This document shows positions 1 to 12,282 of a stretch of 64,000 nt of DNA, one piece after another (position 1 is the first letter of the stretch; every line of letters begins with the position of its first letter). The stretch covers positions 10,212,759 to 10,276,758 of the forward strand of contig OZ024747.1 in assembly GCA_964016885.1 (NCBI GenBank), written 5' to 3'. The stretch is from Eledone cirrhosa. Its lineage: Eukaryota > Mollusca > Cephalopoda > Octopoda > Eledonidae. The notes under the pieces were generated by a model. The model was not told the DNA's origin. It ran no database searches and was given only the letters and a program-made list of their open reading frames with translations. Made by a program: the position numbers and the translations under genes.

Positions 1-790
1 TGCTACTGACGTTGACACTGAAGTCTTGTAAACTAGGTTTGATGTGTGAACTGTGGGTTGATAGCGAAATGGGACAAAATCGATGTATTTGGTAGTTGTA
101 AAAACAACAGCTCTCCACCATACCCTCACCCCTCCCTCTCCACCCTAGCCCCACCCCTCAACTAATCTGCTAAGCTATCTAGGGACTTGGCAATAGTGTT
201 GCTAGTACCAATTATGGACTAGGTAATACCGATTGGCGATGTTGTTCTCACCAACCTTTCTATAGTTGCTTCCTTGTTTGAACTAACAACCGAAACTGGT
301 CTTCACAAGCTCCTTAGACATGCTAGATATAGAAATAGTAGTCAAATCTCCCTCCCAAAATCGAGACCTACCTCTTTTATTTTATTTTTTTAATTTTTTT
401 TTATAAAAGCTGCATTGTTTTATCGAACCCGGAAGGAGGGAATGTAAAGTTTGACCCCTGGACTATGGTTAGTTAAATAATCAACAAGGAACTTGGTAAC
501 GATAGTGGTAGCGGTGGTGTGGTGGTGGTGGTGGTGCCTTGTTTTCTGAAATACTCTGAACCAATAACTAGGAAGTTGATAGCAATCGCTGCAACAGTGG
601 AGGTGATGATGATGCCAGCATCAGTCAACTAGGGTGCTTGGCAGTTTGTAGTGTTAGTTCCAACACTTGTCTTACTACCAATCAACGAAGCAAGCAATCA
701 AGCAATTACCAAGACAGCCTCCTCTCCTCCACTCTCCACTCCGTTATTTCAGTTCCTTCTCTTTATTGCACGTAGACACAAGCTGCTATA

Positions 791-791
<1 letters not shown>

Positions 792-887
<96 letters not shown>

Positions 888-888
888 A
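792..888. repeat. CT microsatellite
   Basis: About 48 CT dinucleotides with one T interruption near 869. Confidence 0.97.
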
Positions 889-2839
889 GTTAGTCAAATA
901 TGAATATTTATAACGTTTATATTTGAAAATAAACATAAATAACTACCCGTAAACAAGGTCAACAAACAGCCAGAGTCGTGTTTGTGTTGTTGATGCTGGT
1001 GCTGTTAGAGATGGTATAGTGGTGGTGATGTTGTTAGGGATGGTATGGTGGTGGTGTTGGTGTGAGGGTTGGTACGGTGGTGGTATTATTGTTGATGGTG
1101 GCGTGTTTTGTAGGGTTACCGATGTTGTGTTTGTTGTTATACATAGAGGAAGTAACGAATTACTACAGCACAATTCATTAACTTGGGTGTTGTTTAAACC
1201 TAAATCAACCCCGATCCAGCAGACTTGTGATTAAACACATTCCAGTCGTGACCATCCATATTTTATTCAAATACAGTTTATATATATGCTTCTATATCGT
1301 TTACAATAATATGTAAGTTAAATGAGATTTAGCTGCTATGTCTAATAGTTCCAACGACTACGTATAACTTGCCTTCATTACTGTAATTCTTACACACATA
1401 TTCACTGTTATTTAGCACCAGGTAAGCCCTGATTGAGCAGGTTTACTGACACAGACCCCTATACTCTTAACCATCCTATATTTTATTCATCTTTTTCTAC
1501 ATTATTGAATGTATCTCTTTTAAAAAACAACTAGGCTGTTGTTTCTAGCAGTTCGGGCGACTGTATAGAGGCTTCCTCGTTGTCTCAGTTGTAGTGTGTG
1601 CTGGTCCAGAGCAATATTACTGTGAAGAACTGAGCTAGTTACACATACATATACATATGCTAACATACATAAATACATACACGCACATGTTAACATACAC
1701 ATACACGGCCTTCAACATTCACCCCCTCACTCTCTCTCAACTACCAACTGCTATATTATATTGATGGTGACGTCGGCGTCTGAAAGGGGAGTAGTAACAG
1801 TAGACGTGGCAGTAGTAGTAGTAACAGCAGCAGTAGCAGTAGTTTAAAACCTTGCACTGCTTTTTACCAATGAAGCTAGTCAGCCTGAGAAACTTGCTAC
1901 AACATGCAACTAATCTCGTTGGATTTGCGTGTTCCCCCTTGTCTCTAGTGTTGTATATAATATGTATATAATATTATATATGTATATAATATATACAATA
2001 TGTATATAATATATATAAATAGTATATATATTTATCTATTTGTCTCTATATCACAGGCTTTCTGTTTTACCTATGCTGGTGTATGAGGGTGAACGAATAG
2101 TTGGAGGAAGTGGGGAAATAGGTGGAAGATTGTTTGTCCCTGTTTCATGTAATTCACCCTATTCCCCTCTTTTCACACGCTCTCCACTCTCTCCCATCAT
2201 CTCATCCTTTTCTCTTTCTCTCTCCCTTATCTAAACTTCATCTAGACTTCCTCCCTATTCCCTCTTATCTAATTTTCTTGTATTCTTCGCCTACCTCTAC
2301 CTCCTGTCTTTCTCCCTCCCTCTACCTCCTGTTTCACTCTTCCTCCTGTCTCTCTGTTCCTTCCTCTCCCTCCCTCTATCTCCTGTCTTTACCTCCCATT
2401 TCTCTCCTTCCCTCCTACCTCCTGTCTCTCTCTTCCCTCCCTCTAACCTCAATTTCTATTCCACCTCCTCCCCTTCTAATCATCACTCATACTTTATAAT
2501 CTTACTCCTCCTTCCTCTCCTACGTCCTTGCAGTCGGTTTATCTCCTCCCCCTACTTCCCTCGGTGAATCACTACCTCTCACCATTCCTCCACTAAAATC
2601 ACCAACTCAATATTTAGTTCTTATACTATCTCAACTATCAGTCAATTTCCCAGCCTTCTCTGCTGCGTACACGTACACTCATACAAACACACACAGACAT
2701 ACACACGTACACTCACACTGACACACATGCAACACACTTTACTCAAGCTTAGAGTCCCCTCCCTCATCCTCACACACTCGTGTATATAGTTTAAGCCGAG
2801 CGCTCCAAATACACACACATACACACTGAACATTTTGTA

Positions 2840-3285
2840 GTTGTTGGTGATGATGGTGATATAATAATAATAATTGTAGTTGTAGTGGTGGCGGTGGTAG
2901 TGTTGATGACGCTATAGTGGCAGTAGTGGTGGTGGTGATGACGTTATAAAAGTAGTAGTGGTGGTGGTGCCAGCGATTCATATTGTAGTGGTGGTGCTGA
3001 GCAGAAGTAGTAGTAGTAGTGGTGGTGCTGCTAAGCAGAAGTAATAGTAGTAGTAATATTTCAGTTCTTGTTACCGTTGTTGTTGTGTGTGATGGTGGTG
3101 GTGTTGGTTCTGTCAGCAGGTAGTAGTAGCAGTAGCTGAATTTTATGGTAGCAGTAGTAGTAGTGGTAACAGTTGTGTGTTGTTGTAGTAGTGGTGGTGG
3201 TAGTGGTAGTAGTAGAAGTACCAGCAGCAAGTGCTGCTGCAGTCGTTATGGTAGTGGTAGTGGAGTAACAACCACTCTACGTACG
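2840..3285. repeat. GTA/GTG trinucleotide-rich tract
   Basis: Imperfect runs of GTA, GTG and GTT with interspersed short unique bases; a similar tract occurs at 985-1100. These give long but meaningless open frames of His/Thr/Val on both strands. Confidence 0.8.
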
Positions 3286-3800
3286 TACAATCTGGCGCAA
3301 ACCCTCACTACCACTACCAACAACAACAATCACAATTAAAGACTACACGCACTGTGTGTCTGTGTAAGCAAGTGTGTTGTCTAACCGTAAGAGAGAGAGA
3401 GAGAGATATAGCTATGTGTTAGCTATAAGCTAGCGTGCTGTGGATGGGGTTTCTGGCCCAGGCTACAGATAAAAATAGCTTCACCTGTCTGACGTTACAC
3501 ATGGACTCATCAACTCCACTATATTATTGTACAGTCGTCGCTTATTTACTACCACCAACCTCACTTTTTCTCCACTCCTTTGGGCATATTTGAAGATTTC
3601 TTTTAAAGAATTTCTTTGTTTCTCTCTCTCATCTTCCAAAGGAAACTTGTACCGAGTGACGATGGATTGGTGTTGTTGCTAGATTTTAGTTTAGTTTTCA
3701 AAAGCCGTACACATTTCTTTGTTCAGAAATTTTAACTCTCCCCATTCCACCCGCGCATCAATCAACAGCAACATCAACAACATCGTTAAACTCAAAACGT

Positions 3801-4000
3801 NNNNNNNNNNNNNNNNNNNNNNNNNNNNNNNNNNNNNNNNNNNNNNNNNNNNNNNNNNNNNNNNNNNNNNNNNNNNNNNNNNNNNNNNNNNNNNNNNNNN
3901 NNNNNNNNNNNNNNNNNNNNNNNNNNNNNNNNNNNNNNNNNNNNNNNNNNNNNNNNNNNNNNNNNNNNNNNNNNNNNNNNNNNNNNNNNNNNNNNNNNNN
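3801..4000. other. Assembly gap of exactly 200 N
   Basis: A run of 200 N interrupts the sequence. A round number suggests a placeholder of unknown true length. An upstream LDB exon could be hidden here. Confidence 0.98.
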
Positions 4001-4990
4001 ACACATTTCACTGAAATAACTCCATCCACTTAACCAAGTACTAAAGGCTAAGAACAATTCACAGCTGTAAATAACAGCACTTTAAAATCAACAAGTGGTT
4101 TATTACAGTGTAGTGTTGAGTTCAACTATCTCCTCTAACTCTGGAAAGGTTACACCAGTACAAAGACTTGAACCTTCTTCTAAAACCACTGAACCCAGAC
4201 CTTGGTTCTTTATTATGTCCTCTCTCTAACAGTCTGTTAAATATCAAACATTTTCTTCAATACCCCTGTTAAACATTGTTACACAGATCAATGCCCTGTT
4301 ACACAATATCACACAGATCAATGGCCCTGTTACACAGTCACACAGACCAATGTGTGTTCAGTCCTGTTACATCATGTTTCATGAACTCTATACTATTATA
4401 ATGTATGGTTCAGTGAACTCTATATACTATTATAGTGTACAGTTCAGTGAACTCCATACTATAAGAAAAAGTCAATAAGATAAACATTGAGGTATTTCTT
4501 TTGACTGACTCTTTGAACAAAGACTTAAACACTTTCTGTGAAACATCTTACCTTTAATAATCAAAACTTTCTGTTTTATGGCGACTCAATTCAAACAACA
4601 AGGATTTATCATTTGTATTTTAATGTGGGCATCTTCTGTAAAGTACCTGGTCAGTGTATGATATTGTTATAGGTACAAAACTTTGGGTTGACCAGTTCAA
4701 CAAAGGAAAAGAAACCATCAGGTTGTTAGGTGAACCTTCTTCATCTCTCTACATCAAAGTGGGACATTCAGCATCACCATTGTTTAACATCTGTTTACCA
4801 TAGGTTAGCTGGGTTGTAATGCTGTGAGGCTAGACAGGTCAGATGACCATGTCTTGCTCATATGTTCCATTTTGGGCTTGATTTTCTGTGGCTGGATTCT
4901 CTTCAGGTCAGACAACAATCCATGATATCTTCATGAGAATCTCCTTCTCTGTGAAAATGTAACAGTTTGTTGATATGTGGTAAATGTTGG
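4001..4990. other. Non-coding DNA, no gene seen
   Basis: Moderately A/T-rich sequence with short degenerate tandem blocks (a CTGTTACACA motif at 4265-4375 and a GTTCAGTGAACTC motif at 4380-4460). No coding exon or RNA gene is supported. Confidence 0.5.
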
Positions 4991-4993
4991 TTC

Positions 4994-5159
4994 AACCCTT
5001 TCATTACTCTATATTTACTATTGTAATTTCATGGTAAAGGCTTTACCTCACATAATCTCAAATCTTTGCGATTTTGATGTTATTTATTTTGAGAACAATA
5101 CAAGAAAGAGATGAGAAAATTCTGGCCAGATACGGACGGTTTAAATGTTAAAAGGTTAA
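4994..5159 (-). mobile_element. MITE family 1 (TTAA/CCCTTT type), copy 1
   Basis: Reads AACCCTTTCATTACTCTATA, then GGTAAAGGCTTTACCTCACA, then GAGAACAATAC and ends AAAAGGTTAA. It is a reverse-oriented, slightly shortened copy of the roughly 200-bp element also at 19878, 22419, 24676, 26404, 36296 and 52444. Confidence 0.7.
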
Positions 5160-5752
5160 ATGTCCATACAGCAAGAGCCTCTATGGCTGTTATTAAAAAT
5201 GTTTGCTGATCCTTTGTTTTAACCTCAAATAGAAGGGTTTGCCAATAAATGACACACATTTTATCACCTGAAAGTTCCTGTTAAACTAGAAAATACTTCA
5301 ATAGCTGAAGGCAGTGTATAGTACAGAAGTGTATGTGAAACAATGGGAGGTATTTGGAAGGATATTTTCAAGACCAAATGAACAGTTAGTTCTGCCATGT
5401 CAAGTGGGTTGATCACAGAGATCTCCCACATGTCAACCAGGATCAGTTGATCAAGGTCTACCACATGTCATCTGGGATCAACTGGTGATGGAGATCTACC
5501 ACATGTCATCTATGACATGGCAGAGAGAGGATCAGTGTGTGACAGGGAAATAGAGAAATACCTGTGTGTGTCATGTCAGAGAGAGAATCTACATTCATCA
5601 ACAGATACCTACAGTTATTTAAGACTGATTCTTAGTATATTCCTGTTCCAACTCTTATTGTGTGACTACCATTTGTGTTGATGTCTACATTAGATATATT
5701 TTGTAATCAAAAGACGTTAATTCTATTTAGCTTCAAATAGTTCAGCTTTTAT

Positions 5753-6245
5753 TAACCCTTTCATTGCCATATTTCTAACGAGAGACTGTCTGTCATTAAC
5801 CCTTTCATTACCATATTTCTAATGAAAGACACTGTCTATGTCATTAACCCTTTCAGTACCATATTTCTAATGAAAGACATTCTGTCATTAACCCTTACAT
5901 TACCATATTTCTAATGAAAGACACTGTCTATGTCATTAACCCTTACATTACCAAATTTCTAATGAAAGACACTGTCTATGTCATTAACCCTTACATTACC
6001 AAATTTCTAATGAAAGACACTGTCTATGTCATTAACCCTTACATTACCATATTTCTAACGGAAGACACTGTCTATGTCATTAACCCTTTCATTACCATAT
6101 TTCTAATGAAAGACACTGTCTATGTCATTAACCCTTTCGTTACCATATTTCTAATAAAAAAACACTGTCTATGTCATTAACCCTTCCATTCCCATATTTC
6201 TGATGAAAGGAACTGTCTATGTCTTTAACCCTTCCATTTCTATAT
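5753..6245. repeat. 48-bp minisatellite derived from a MITE end
   Basis: About 11 tandem units of a 48-bp sequence beginning CATTAACCCTTTCATTACCA, followed by TATTTCTAATGAAAGACACT and GTCTATGT. The first units are 42-46 bp. The unit equals the terminal segment of MITE family 2. Because 48 is a multiple of three, it produces a meaningless 16-residue repeat frame. Confidence 0.9.
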
Positions 6246-6357
6246 TTCCTGTTATCAGGACATCACTGAATATTTTGTGAACAATGTTAAAGTATATATC
6301 AGTTGTTCTTACCTTGCTATAACTATTTATAGCTCAGTAGACTGGGCAGTGGGTCAG

Positions 6358-6595
6358 TTAACCATTTTGGTACCAAATTACTTGAAACCATCCTTGGTTC
6401 TACGATGAAAAAAAAAACATTTGTTTTTAAGAGTTTGGGTTTAAAATTCAAACTTATACCATTATAATTTCTTGTAAAAATCCTTTAAGTTTTTAAAACC
6501 AAAGATATCAATAAACCCTCGCACATATTTGATTATTTTAAAAATTGAAACTCGTAAGTAATGTATTGTTATAACTATGGTAACAAAGGGGTTAA
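6358..6595 (-). mobile_element. MITE family 2 copy
   Basis: Starts TTAACCATTTTGGTACCA and ends CTATGGTAACAAAGGGGTTA with A. Interior shares CTTGAAACCATCCTTGGTT and the TAAAAACC blocks with copies at 12283-12914, 13332-13553, 31667-31875, 38080-38311 and 42755-42940. It ends in TTAA at both sides. Confidence 0.6.
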
Positions 6596-6599
6596 ATCT

Positions 6600-7140
6600 C
6601 TTGGACATTGGACACTATACCACTCTCCCTTCAACTGGTGAAGGGAGTCAAGTTGTGGTACTTACCATTCTCCCTACAATTGGTGAATGGAGTGAAGATC
6701 TGGTATATGTCCTCCTCTCCACTCCTACAACTGATATAGGAAATCAATATAAAGTTACATCAAGTATCAACACAAAATAAAGATGTCTTTTGAACTGAAA
6801 ACCTCTGTTGAGAGAAATTCTTCACCCATTCAGTGTGGTGTTCTACAATGTGTCATTAAACACCCCACACCGCTTCTGAAAATATTTGTGTTGTATCTGT
6901 TGTTGTTATATCAATCTAATGTCATGATGATTCAGTATATTTCTTGTATCTTTGTTGTTTATAATGACAAAACTGTTGATACCTCTGATAGCCATTCAAT
7001 TTATAAACTGCCTTGATGGGTTAGAAATGTTGTTTATACAGTGACAAAGGGAGAGCATTCTGTTAGGGTGTTGATGGAGAGACAAACCTGGTCCCTCATT
7101 TTTATGACATGGTCCTTCAAGAGGCAGTATTCTGTTACGG
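6600..7140. other. Non-coding DNA, no gene seen
   Basis: Holds short repeats (CCTTCAACTGGTGAAGGGAG-like blocks at 6627-6700) and A/T-rich DNA. Two open frames of under 80 codons show no recognisable protein. Confidence 0.45.
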
Positions 7141-7142
7141 CA

Positions 7143-7312
7143 GGGTTACCCAAACTTTTTCAAATGCTGAACCCTTTTTTGTTCAGAATCTTTGGAGGGA
7201 GCCCCAAAGTCTAATACTGTTATATGGTGGTAATATAAATATACTCCTCTACCTTTGGAGGGAACCCCAGACACTCCTTTACTGAACCCAATTTGGGAAC
7301 CACTGTTTTAGG
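7143..7312. mobile_element. hAT-like MITE
   Basis: Left end CAGGGTTACCCAAACTTTTT and right end (reverse complement) CAGTGGTTCCCAAATTGGG are imperfect terminal inverted repeats of the form found in hAT elements. The flanking 8 bases match at only about 5 positions, so the target duplication is decayed. Confidence 0.55.
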
Positions 7313-7431
7313 CTATAGATGGAGAGGGAATAAGTGGATGAAGAGAAGAAAATGTGTGTTTATGAATGGATGGTTGTGTTGTATAAACCTGTGGGTGGTA
7401 GGGGCAGGTAGATGTGATTGATAGGATTTGT

Positions 7432-7612
7432 TAGTCTATACTAATCAATATTTGTTAGTCTATATTAATCTATACTAATCAATATTTGTTAGTCTATACT
7501 AATCAATACTTGTTAGTCTATATTAATCTATACTTGTTAGTCTATATTAATCTATACTTGTTAGTCTATATTAATCTATACTTGTTAGTCTATATTAATC
7601 TATACTAATCAA
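7432..7612. repeat. 24-bp minisatellite
   Basis: Units of TTAGTCTATATTAATCTATA plus CTTG, some with an added ACTAATCAATATTTG insert. About 7 units. Confidence 0.85.
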
Positions 7613-7619
7613 TATACTG

Positions 7620-9500
7620 TCACTATATTCAACCAAGATAACTGCATCAGCAATTTTGATTTTCTAAAATTGTCAGTTAAGTGGAGTACAAGAAATTGGC
7701 CAAGACATTAGAATGTCAAAGAACGCCATGTGGAATCCACCCTGGTTCTGATTTCTCTCAGGTTAACTTTGCTTTTCATCCTTTCGAGTTGTATTTTTTA
7801 AAAGAGTGTGCCAGTCCAATACTGAGGTGTCAATACTTTATATATAAACGCCAACCACATTTAAATGTAGATTGGAGTCTTTTTGTTGACACCTACACAA
7901 CCACTTTACAGTGGAGACTGGGTCGTGGGGGAGATGCATGGGGTTTATATATGTGTGTGTATATATACAATATTGTTGAGCCTCCATTGGATCCAATGAA
8001 TATTCTAGTTGATTATTTCAGTGGAACAGCCTATTCCTGAAATTACATCCAAGTGAGGACTCCACAGACACGTGTACCTTTATTACAGTTGTTAAGAAGG
8101 TTAAACATGATCTTGCAACATTTGAACCTATCAGCCAAGCAACCTAGCCAGAGTTGATCAAACATAAACTTGTTTCTCAGCAGTAACTGGCCATGGATCA
8201 ACCCTCATAATCCACAGATTATCTGGTGGCTTTCTCTGCAGTTTTGCTCACAAATTCAACACTCTTTACACACACACGCGCACCATCATCCTGTAGAGAC
8301 CAAATGGATGAGGACTTTGGAGTGAATATTCTTCAAAACCTCTACAGCCCACCTCTGTGGTGCTCATAATGTCTCTTCCAGATTCTATCCTGGTACTTTA
8401 CACATTTCTTCTAACTGGATTCTTCAAAACTCACTTCCTTGGGTTTGTTACAAACTAAAGCCACTTCTCCTAATTGATATGCAGGTGCTTGCCCTAACTG
8501 ATGTGCTGGTACTTATCGTAACCAAATATGCATATAATAAAACATGGCAATTGTTAGCGACTCTCAAGAAATTAGGAATAAATTTTTTAGTAGATTTGCA
8601 TGCTCGGGAAAGGATGCTGAGCTTTGTTTGCGGGCTGTGGACTCAGCGTGGTTCAACCCTATCTTGCCTGCCAATCAGCTTTTTACAATTTTTACATATG
8701 GAAAAAAAAAGTTTAACATTTAGTTGATGCTATTGGTTCCTGTTAGTTGACAGACAAAGTAGGACTGAATAACTACATTGACAATGAAGATGACACCAAA
8801 ACATGTCCATAGTTATCTCCTGTCTGCAAACAAGGACCAGATTCTCCTTGACCTAGCATTGAAATCCACTCAAGAATTCATTGTTAGTTTCAAGAAACTA
8901 TCTCCCACTTTTTCTTGAGAATCACCATAAGCTATTGTCTAATGAGATTGCGTCTTGGAGGTTTCTTGGATGCGTTAATGATAGTGGGAGATCCAATATA
9001 ATTGTGTTACCATTTTTTGTCGACAATAGGTAGAATTTGAACTCAGAATACACACAGTTCATATTGAAAATATTGCCAATAAATTTTTATTATTTGAAAT
9101 TTTTAATACATAAATATCCCAAACACATGTTTTTCTCTGACTTACGACTTTTTCTTTCAATCTTACTTCTCACTTGTATGTTATTGCTTTCCCTCTGCTT
9201 CTCCTCTCTCTTACTTGCTGTCTCTCCCTGCTCTTCTACTTTATGTATCCCTAAAGTTCTCTTATTTGATTTCTTGCTTTCAAAGAACTCCCAGTGGCCA
9301 GAAGTAAAGAAACTTGTTGAAACTTAATGGAAACTTACTACAAAAACTATGCTCTAAACAACACTTAAAACATTTTAAATATCAAAATATTAAAACTTCA
9401 TAAATATATTTTATACTGATGAGAATTTCAAAACCACACCATCTAAAATCGTGTTGATTAGCTTATAAACAGTATTTGGAGTTTTGCCCATTTCTCAGAC
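7620..9500. other. Non-coding DNA, no gene seen
   Basis: Contains a SINE remnant near 7755-7790 (GGTTAACTTTGCTTTTCATC) and otherwise unique-looking A/T-rich sequence, ending in a G17 run near 9510. Open frames up to about 120 codons have no recognisable domain. Confidence 0.45.
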
Positions 9501-9829
9501 ATAATATGGGGGGGGGGGGGGGGTATATTTGAGTATATACAGTAAGCTGCTTAATTTACATGTCTCATGTTGACATGTATGTCCTAGAAACACTGCACAA
9601 TGGTAGCGTAAAAGCCTAAAATATGTGTTTATAAAGCATAAACTCCATACAGTTGCCTTGTATTTCTACCTATCTTAGCGCTCCACTTGTGTGCGTGCGT
9701 GTGTGTGAAGGGGCATGGCTCAGTGGTTAGGGTTAACCAACAGTTATTGTGATGGAAATAGTATTTGTCTTACTTTTCAGAAAACACTTTACAGTGAAAC
9801 TATATTACCTTCTCTTTCAACTATGTGTT

Positions 9830-10167
9830 GTCTACTAGTCTATACTAGTTCTGTACTGGTCTGTATTAGTTCTGTACTGGTCTATACTAGTTCTGTACTG
9901 GTCTGTATTAGTTCTGTACTGGTCTGTATTAGTTCTGTACTGGTCTATACTAGTTCTCTACTGGTCTATACTAGTTTTGTACTGGTCTATACTAGTTCTG
10001 TACTGGTCTGTATTAGTCTCTACTAGTTCTGTACTGGTCTATACTAGTTCTGTATTGGTCTGTACTGGTCTGTATTAGTTCTGTACTGGTCTATACTAGT
10101 TCTGTACTGGTCTATACTAGTTCTGTACTGGTCTATACTAGTTCTGTACTGGTCTATACTAGTTCTG
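9830..10167. repeat. 21-bp minisatellite
   Basis: About 16 units of CTGGTCTATACTAGTTCTGT plus A, with variants CTGTATTAGT and a shortened unit near 10010-10025 and 10055-10075. Confidence 0.92.
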
Positions 10168-10179
10168 TAAAGTGGTAGT

Positions 10180-10893
10180 GGTAGTGACACAAAGAAAACA
10201 CATCCATTACACCCTGTAAAGTGATTGGTATTTGGGAAGGTATCCAGCAATGGGAACCATGCCAAATATGGTAAACATGAGCAGGATGGATCAATCAATC
10301 CCCATCTAGTGTTGGACTGTGGGAACTTGTCCATGATGATGGACCCAAGGATGGTCTGTGTTGGTAATTAGTGCAAACAATATGAAAGTAGGATATATTG
10401 GTTTGCTGTAAAGATGGAAAGTTTTAAGACACCACCTCCACCTCGTTGAAGAATGGTGAGCAGCAGATATTTTGTTTGTTGTATGTCAGTGAAAATGAAG
10501 ATATATAGAGAATGTCTTGAAAACTAAGTACTGCATGTTGTATGTTGTGGAAACACCAGCATCAACAGTTTTCCAAGATATGACAACATCAATGGACCTG
10601 TTATTTTTCTCTAAAAAAAATTTTTTTCGGATTCTGCCCTGCCCGTCTTCTCAAATCTTTCTATTTCTTCTTTAATTTCTCATTCTTTCCTGCTATTTCA
10701 AGTGTTAAACTAATATATTCCTTCCATGTACTGTGCTGTTTGTTTTGTTATTTTTATTTCTGTTTACCTTTTACATATATATATATATGCGCGTGTGTGT
10801 GTGTTAGTTAAGTGTGTAACTACAGCTGCAGGCAGTGTGCTGTTCGAAGCACTCGTGTTGGGTTGTATCTGTAGTATGCAGAGAGTAAATAAT

Positions 10894-10925
<32 letters not shown>
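10180..10925. other. Non-coding DNA, no gene seen
   Basis: Holds a SINE 3'-end fragment near 10200-10330, A/T-rich sequence, and TA/GT microsatellites at 10770-10802 and 10895-10930. Confidence 0.4.
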
Positions 10926-10929
<4 letters not shown>

Positions 10930-10930
<1 letters not shown>

Positions 10931-11262
10931 GAGGAGGCACATGGCTTAGTGGTTAGAGCATTGGGCTTGCAATCGAAAGGTTGAGTTCAATTCTCAGACT
11001 GGGTGATGTGTTGTTTCCTTGAGCAAGACACTTTATTTCACATTGCTCCAGTTTACTCAGCTGTAGAAATGATATGATAGGACTGGGGTCCCTATCATTC
11101 CACTGCAAAGTGGTCATGGAGGTGCCACGTCAAAAAAGTACCCAGCACTCACTGTAAATGAAGTTGGTGTTAGGAAGGGCATCCAGCTGTAGAAATCAAG
11201 CCAGAATCAGTCCCTGTCCCACCCTTGCAAGCAGGGAAAAGCGGACGTAAAATGATGATGAT
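10930..11262 (+). mobile_element. tRNA-derived SINE (family A)
   Basis: Full-length copy. The box-A-like TGGCTTAGTGGTTAGAGCAT and box-B-like GGTTGAGTTCAATTC stand at tRNA spacing. They are followed by a body (CCTTGAGCAAGACACTTTAT, CTGGGGTCCCTATCATTCC, AGGAAGGGCATCCAGCTGTA) and a tail CAAGCAGGGAAAAGCGGACG, TAAAATGATGATGATG. The tail matches nearby LINE 3' ends. The tRNA parent cannot be named from this alone. Confidence 0.9.
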
Positions 11263-11270
11263 GATATATA

Positions 11271-11400
11271 TATCATCGTTGTTATTTTTACGTCCACTTT
11301 TTCATGTTGGCATGAGTTTTGATGGGTTGTTTTGAGATGTTTTGTAGCCAGATGCTATTGTTCACCTTTTAGGGTGCCTTTTATGATGCACATGGATACA
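11271..11400 (-). mobile_element. SINE/LINE tail fragment, inverted
   Basis: Begins CATCGTTGTTATTTTTACGT and continues TTTTCATGTTGGCATG, the reverse of the (GATGAT)n-ended tail of family A. It sits tail-to-tail with the preceding SINE across a short TA tract. Confidence 0.6.
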
Positions 11401-11489
11401 GTGTACCTAATCTAAAAACTGGGATACACACACAATATATATATATTAAAATACAAATATTAATAAAATAGATGTTCTTTTGATCAATT

Positions 11490-11546
11490 ACATTTTATTA
11501 TACATATTTCGGATGTACAACAGTACGTCCTCATCAGACAAAATAT
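11490..11546 (-). ncRNA. Type I hammerhead ribozyme motif
   Basis: On the - strand the core CTGATGA (11537-11531) is followed by stem II (GGACGTAC at 11530-11523 pairing with GTACATCC at 11518-11511, one C-A mismatch, loop TGTT) and GAAA (11510-11507). Stem III is only two pairs (A11507-T11500, T11506-A11501) around a four-base loop. The cleavage residue would be A11499. Stem I pairs 11546-11538 with 11498-11490 over nine pairs including two G-U. All conserved core bases are present. Very short stem III is typical of hammerheads in animal Penelope-like elements and retrozymes, where a dimer is often the active form. No reverse transcriptase is seen next to it. Confidence 0.72.
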
Positions 11547-11779
11547 GATGATACATATATATATATAAATATACCCTAACTGATTTTTATGTCATATTGC
11601 AATGGTACAGCTGACATAAGCAGTTAGGGTAGAAAACTAACTCAAAACATATTTTATAAGCCACGCTATGTGTTGCTGTTGGAAATAAGAATTAGGGTTT
11701 TCTGAGAATGTACTAAGTCTAGAATAGGTACACCTTATCCCTGCATATTTATAAGAAGAGGCTAAAAACATAGACATCT

Positions 11780-12090
11780 GGCTGTAAAACATTGCCTCAA
11801 AAACTCCCATATGACTATGAGAAGGTTGGCATAAACTATGGTGATATGGGTATAAGAGGAAACAAATGTGGTGTGCATGGATGATGATCACTGGAGTTGG
11901 GGGAGAAGTGTCAAGTAATTCTAGTGGAAGGAAGCTGCAGTAGAGGAAGACCTGGATGGAAGTGGTGAGAGCTGATCTCAAATTACTAAGATTCACAGAG
12001 GTGATGACAAAGAAATGTGACAAATGGAGAGATGCTGTACTGAGGACTTGTCTAACTCATGCAAGTGTGGAACAACGGATGTAAAATGTT
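11780..12090 (+). pseudogene. LINE 3'-end fragment
   Basis: The part 11910-12090 reads GGAAGCTGCAGTAGAGGAAG, GTGGTGAGAGCTGATCTCAA and CATGCAAGTGTGGAACAACG, GATGTAAAATG. It parallels 14890-15080, where the frame is a LINE reverse-transcriptase C-terminus. Interrupted by stops. Confidence 0.5.
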
Positions 12091-12282
12091 GTCTTTGTGA
12101 TGTCATTCTGGATATTTAGTAAGGATTCCAAAGTCTTTAATAGTGACATTTCCTTTCATTTCAAGAAGTCCATGATGGTAATTCCTTTGTCAGTTTACAT
12201 GTTAAGTATTAAAGTTGTCAAACCAATTGTGCAACCAACTCATTATACTTTAAATATATGGCTTTTCTGCAGACACTTACCT

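Larger units (their letters stand above)
1..3800. other. Non-coding DNA rich in simple repeats
   Basis: No gene is seen. It holds a remnant of a SINE (about 415-470, - strand), a CT tract, GTG/GTA trinucleotide DNA, TA-rich DNA near 1955-2030, a pyrimidine-rich stretch 2160-2560 and CA-rich DNA 2660-2830. All long open frames here are low-complexity shadows. Confidence 0.7.

Noticed and set aside
5914..6180. 88-codon frame with a repeated MKDTVYVINPYITKFL peptide
   Set aside because: It is only the translation of the 48-bp minisatellite, whose length is a multiple of three. No splice sites or homologue.
5753..6245. CRISPR-like array of direct repeats
   Set aside because: Units are adjacent with no unique spacers, and the genome is that of an animal. 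The same applies to the 38-bp array at 57741-61859.
10930..11005. A tRNA gene at the start of the SINE
   Set aside because: A and B boxes are present but the cloverleaf is degenerate and is followed by the SINE body; other copies occur with the same body.
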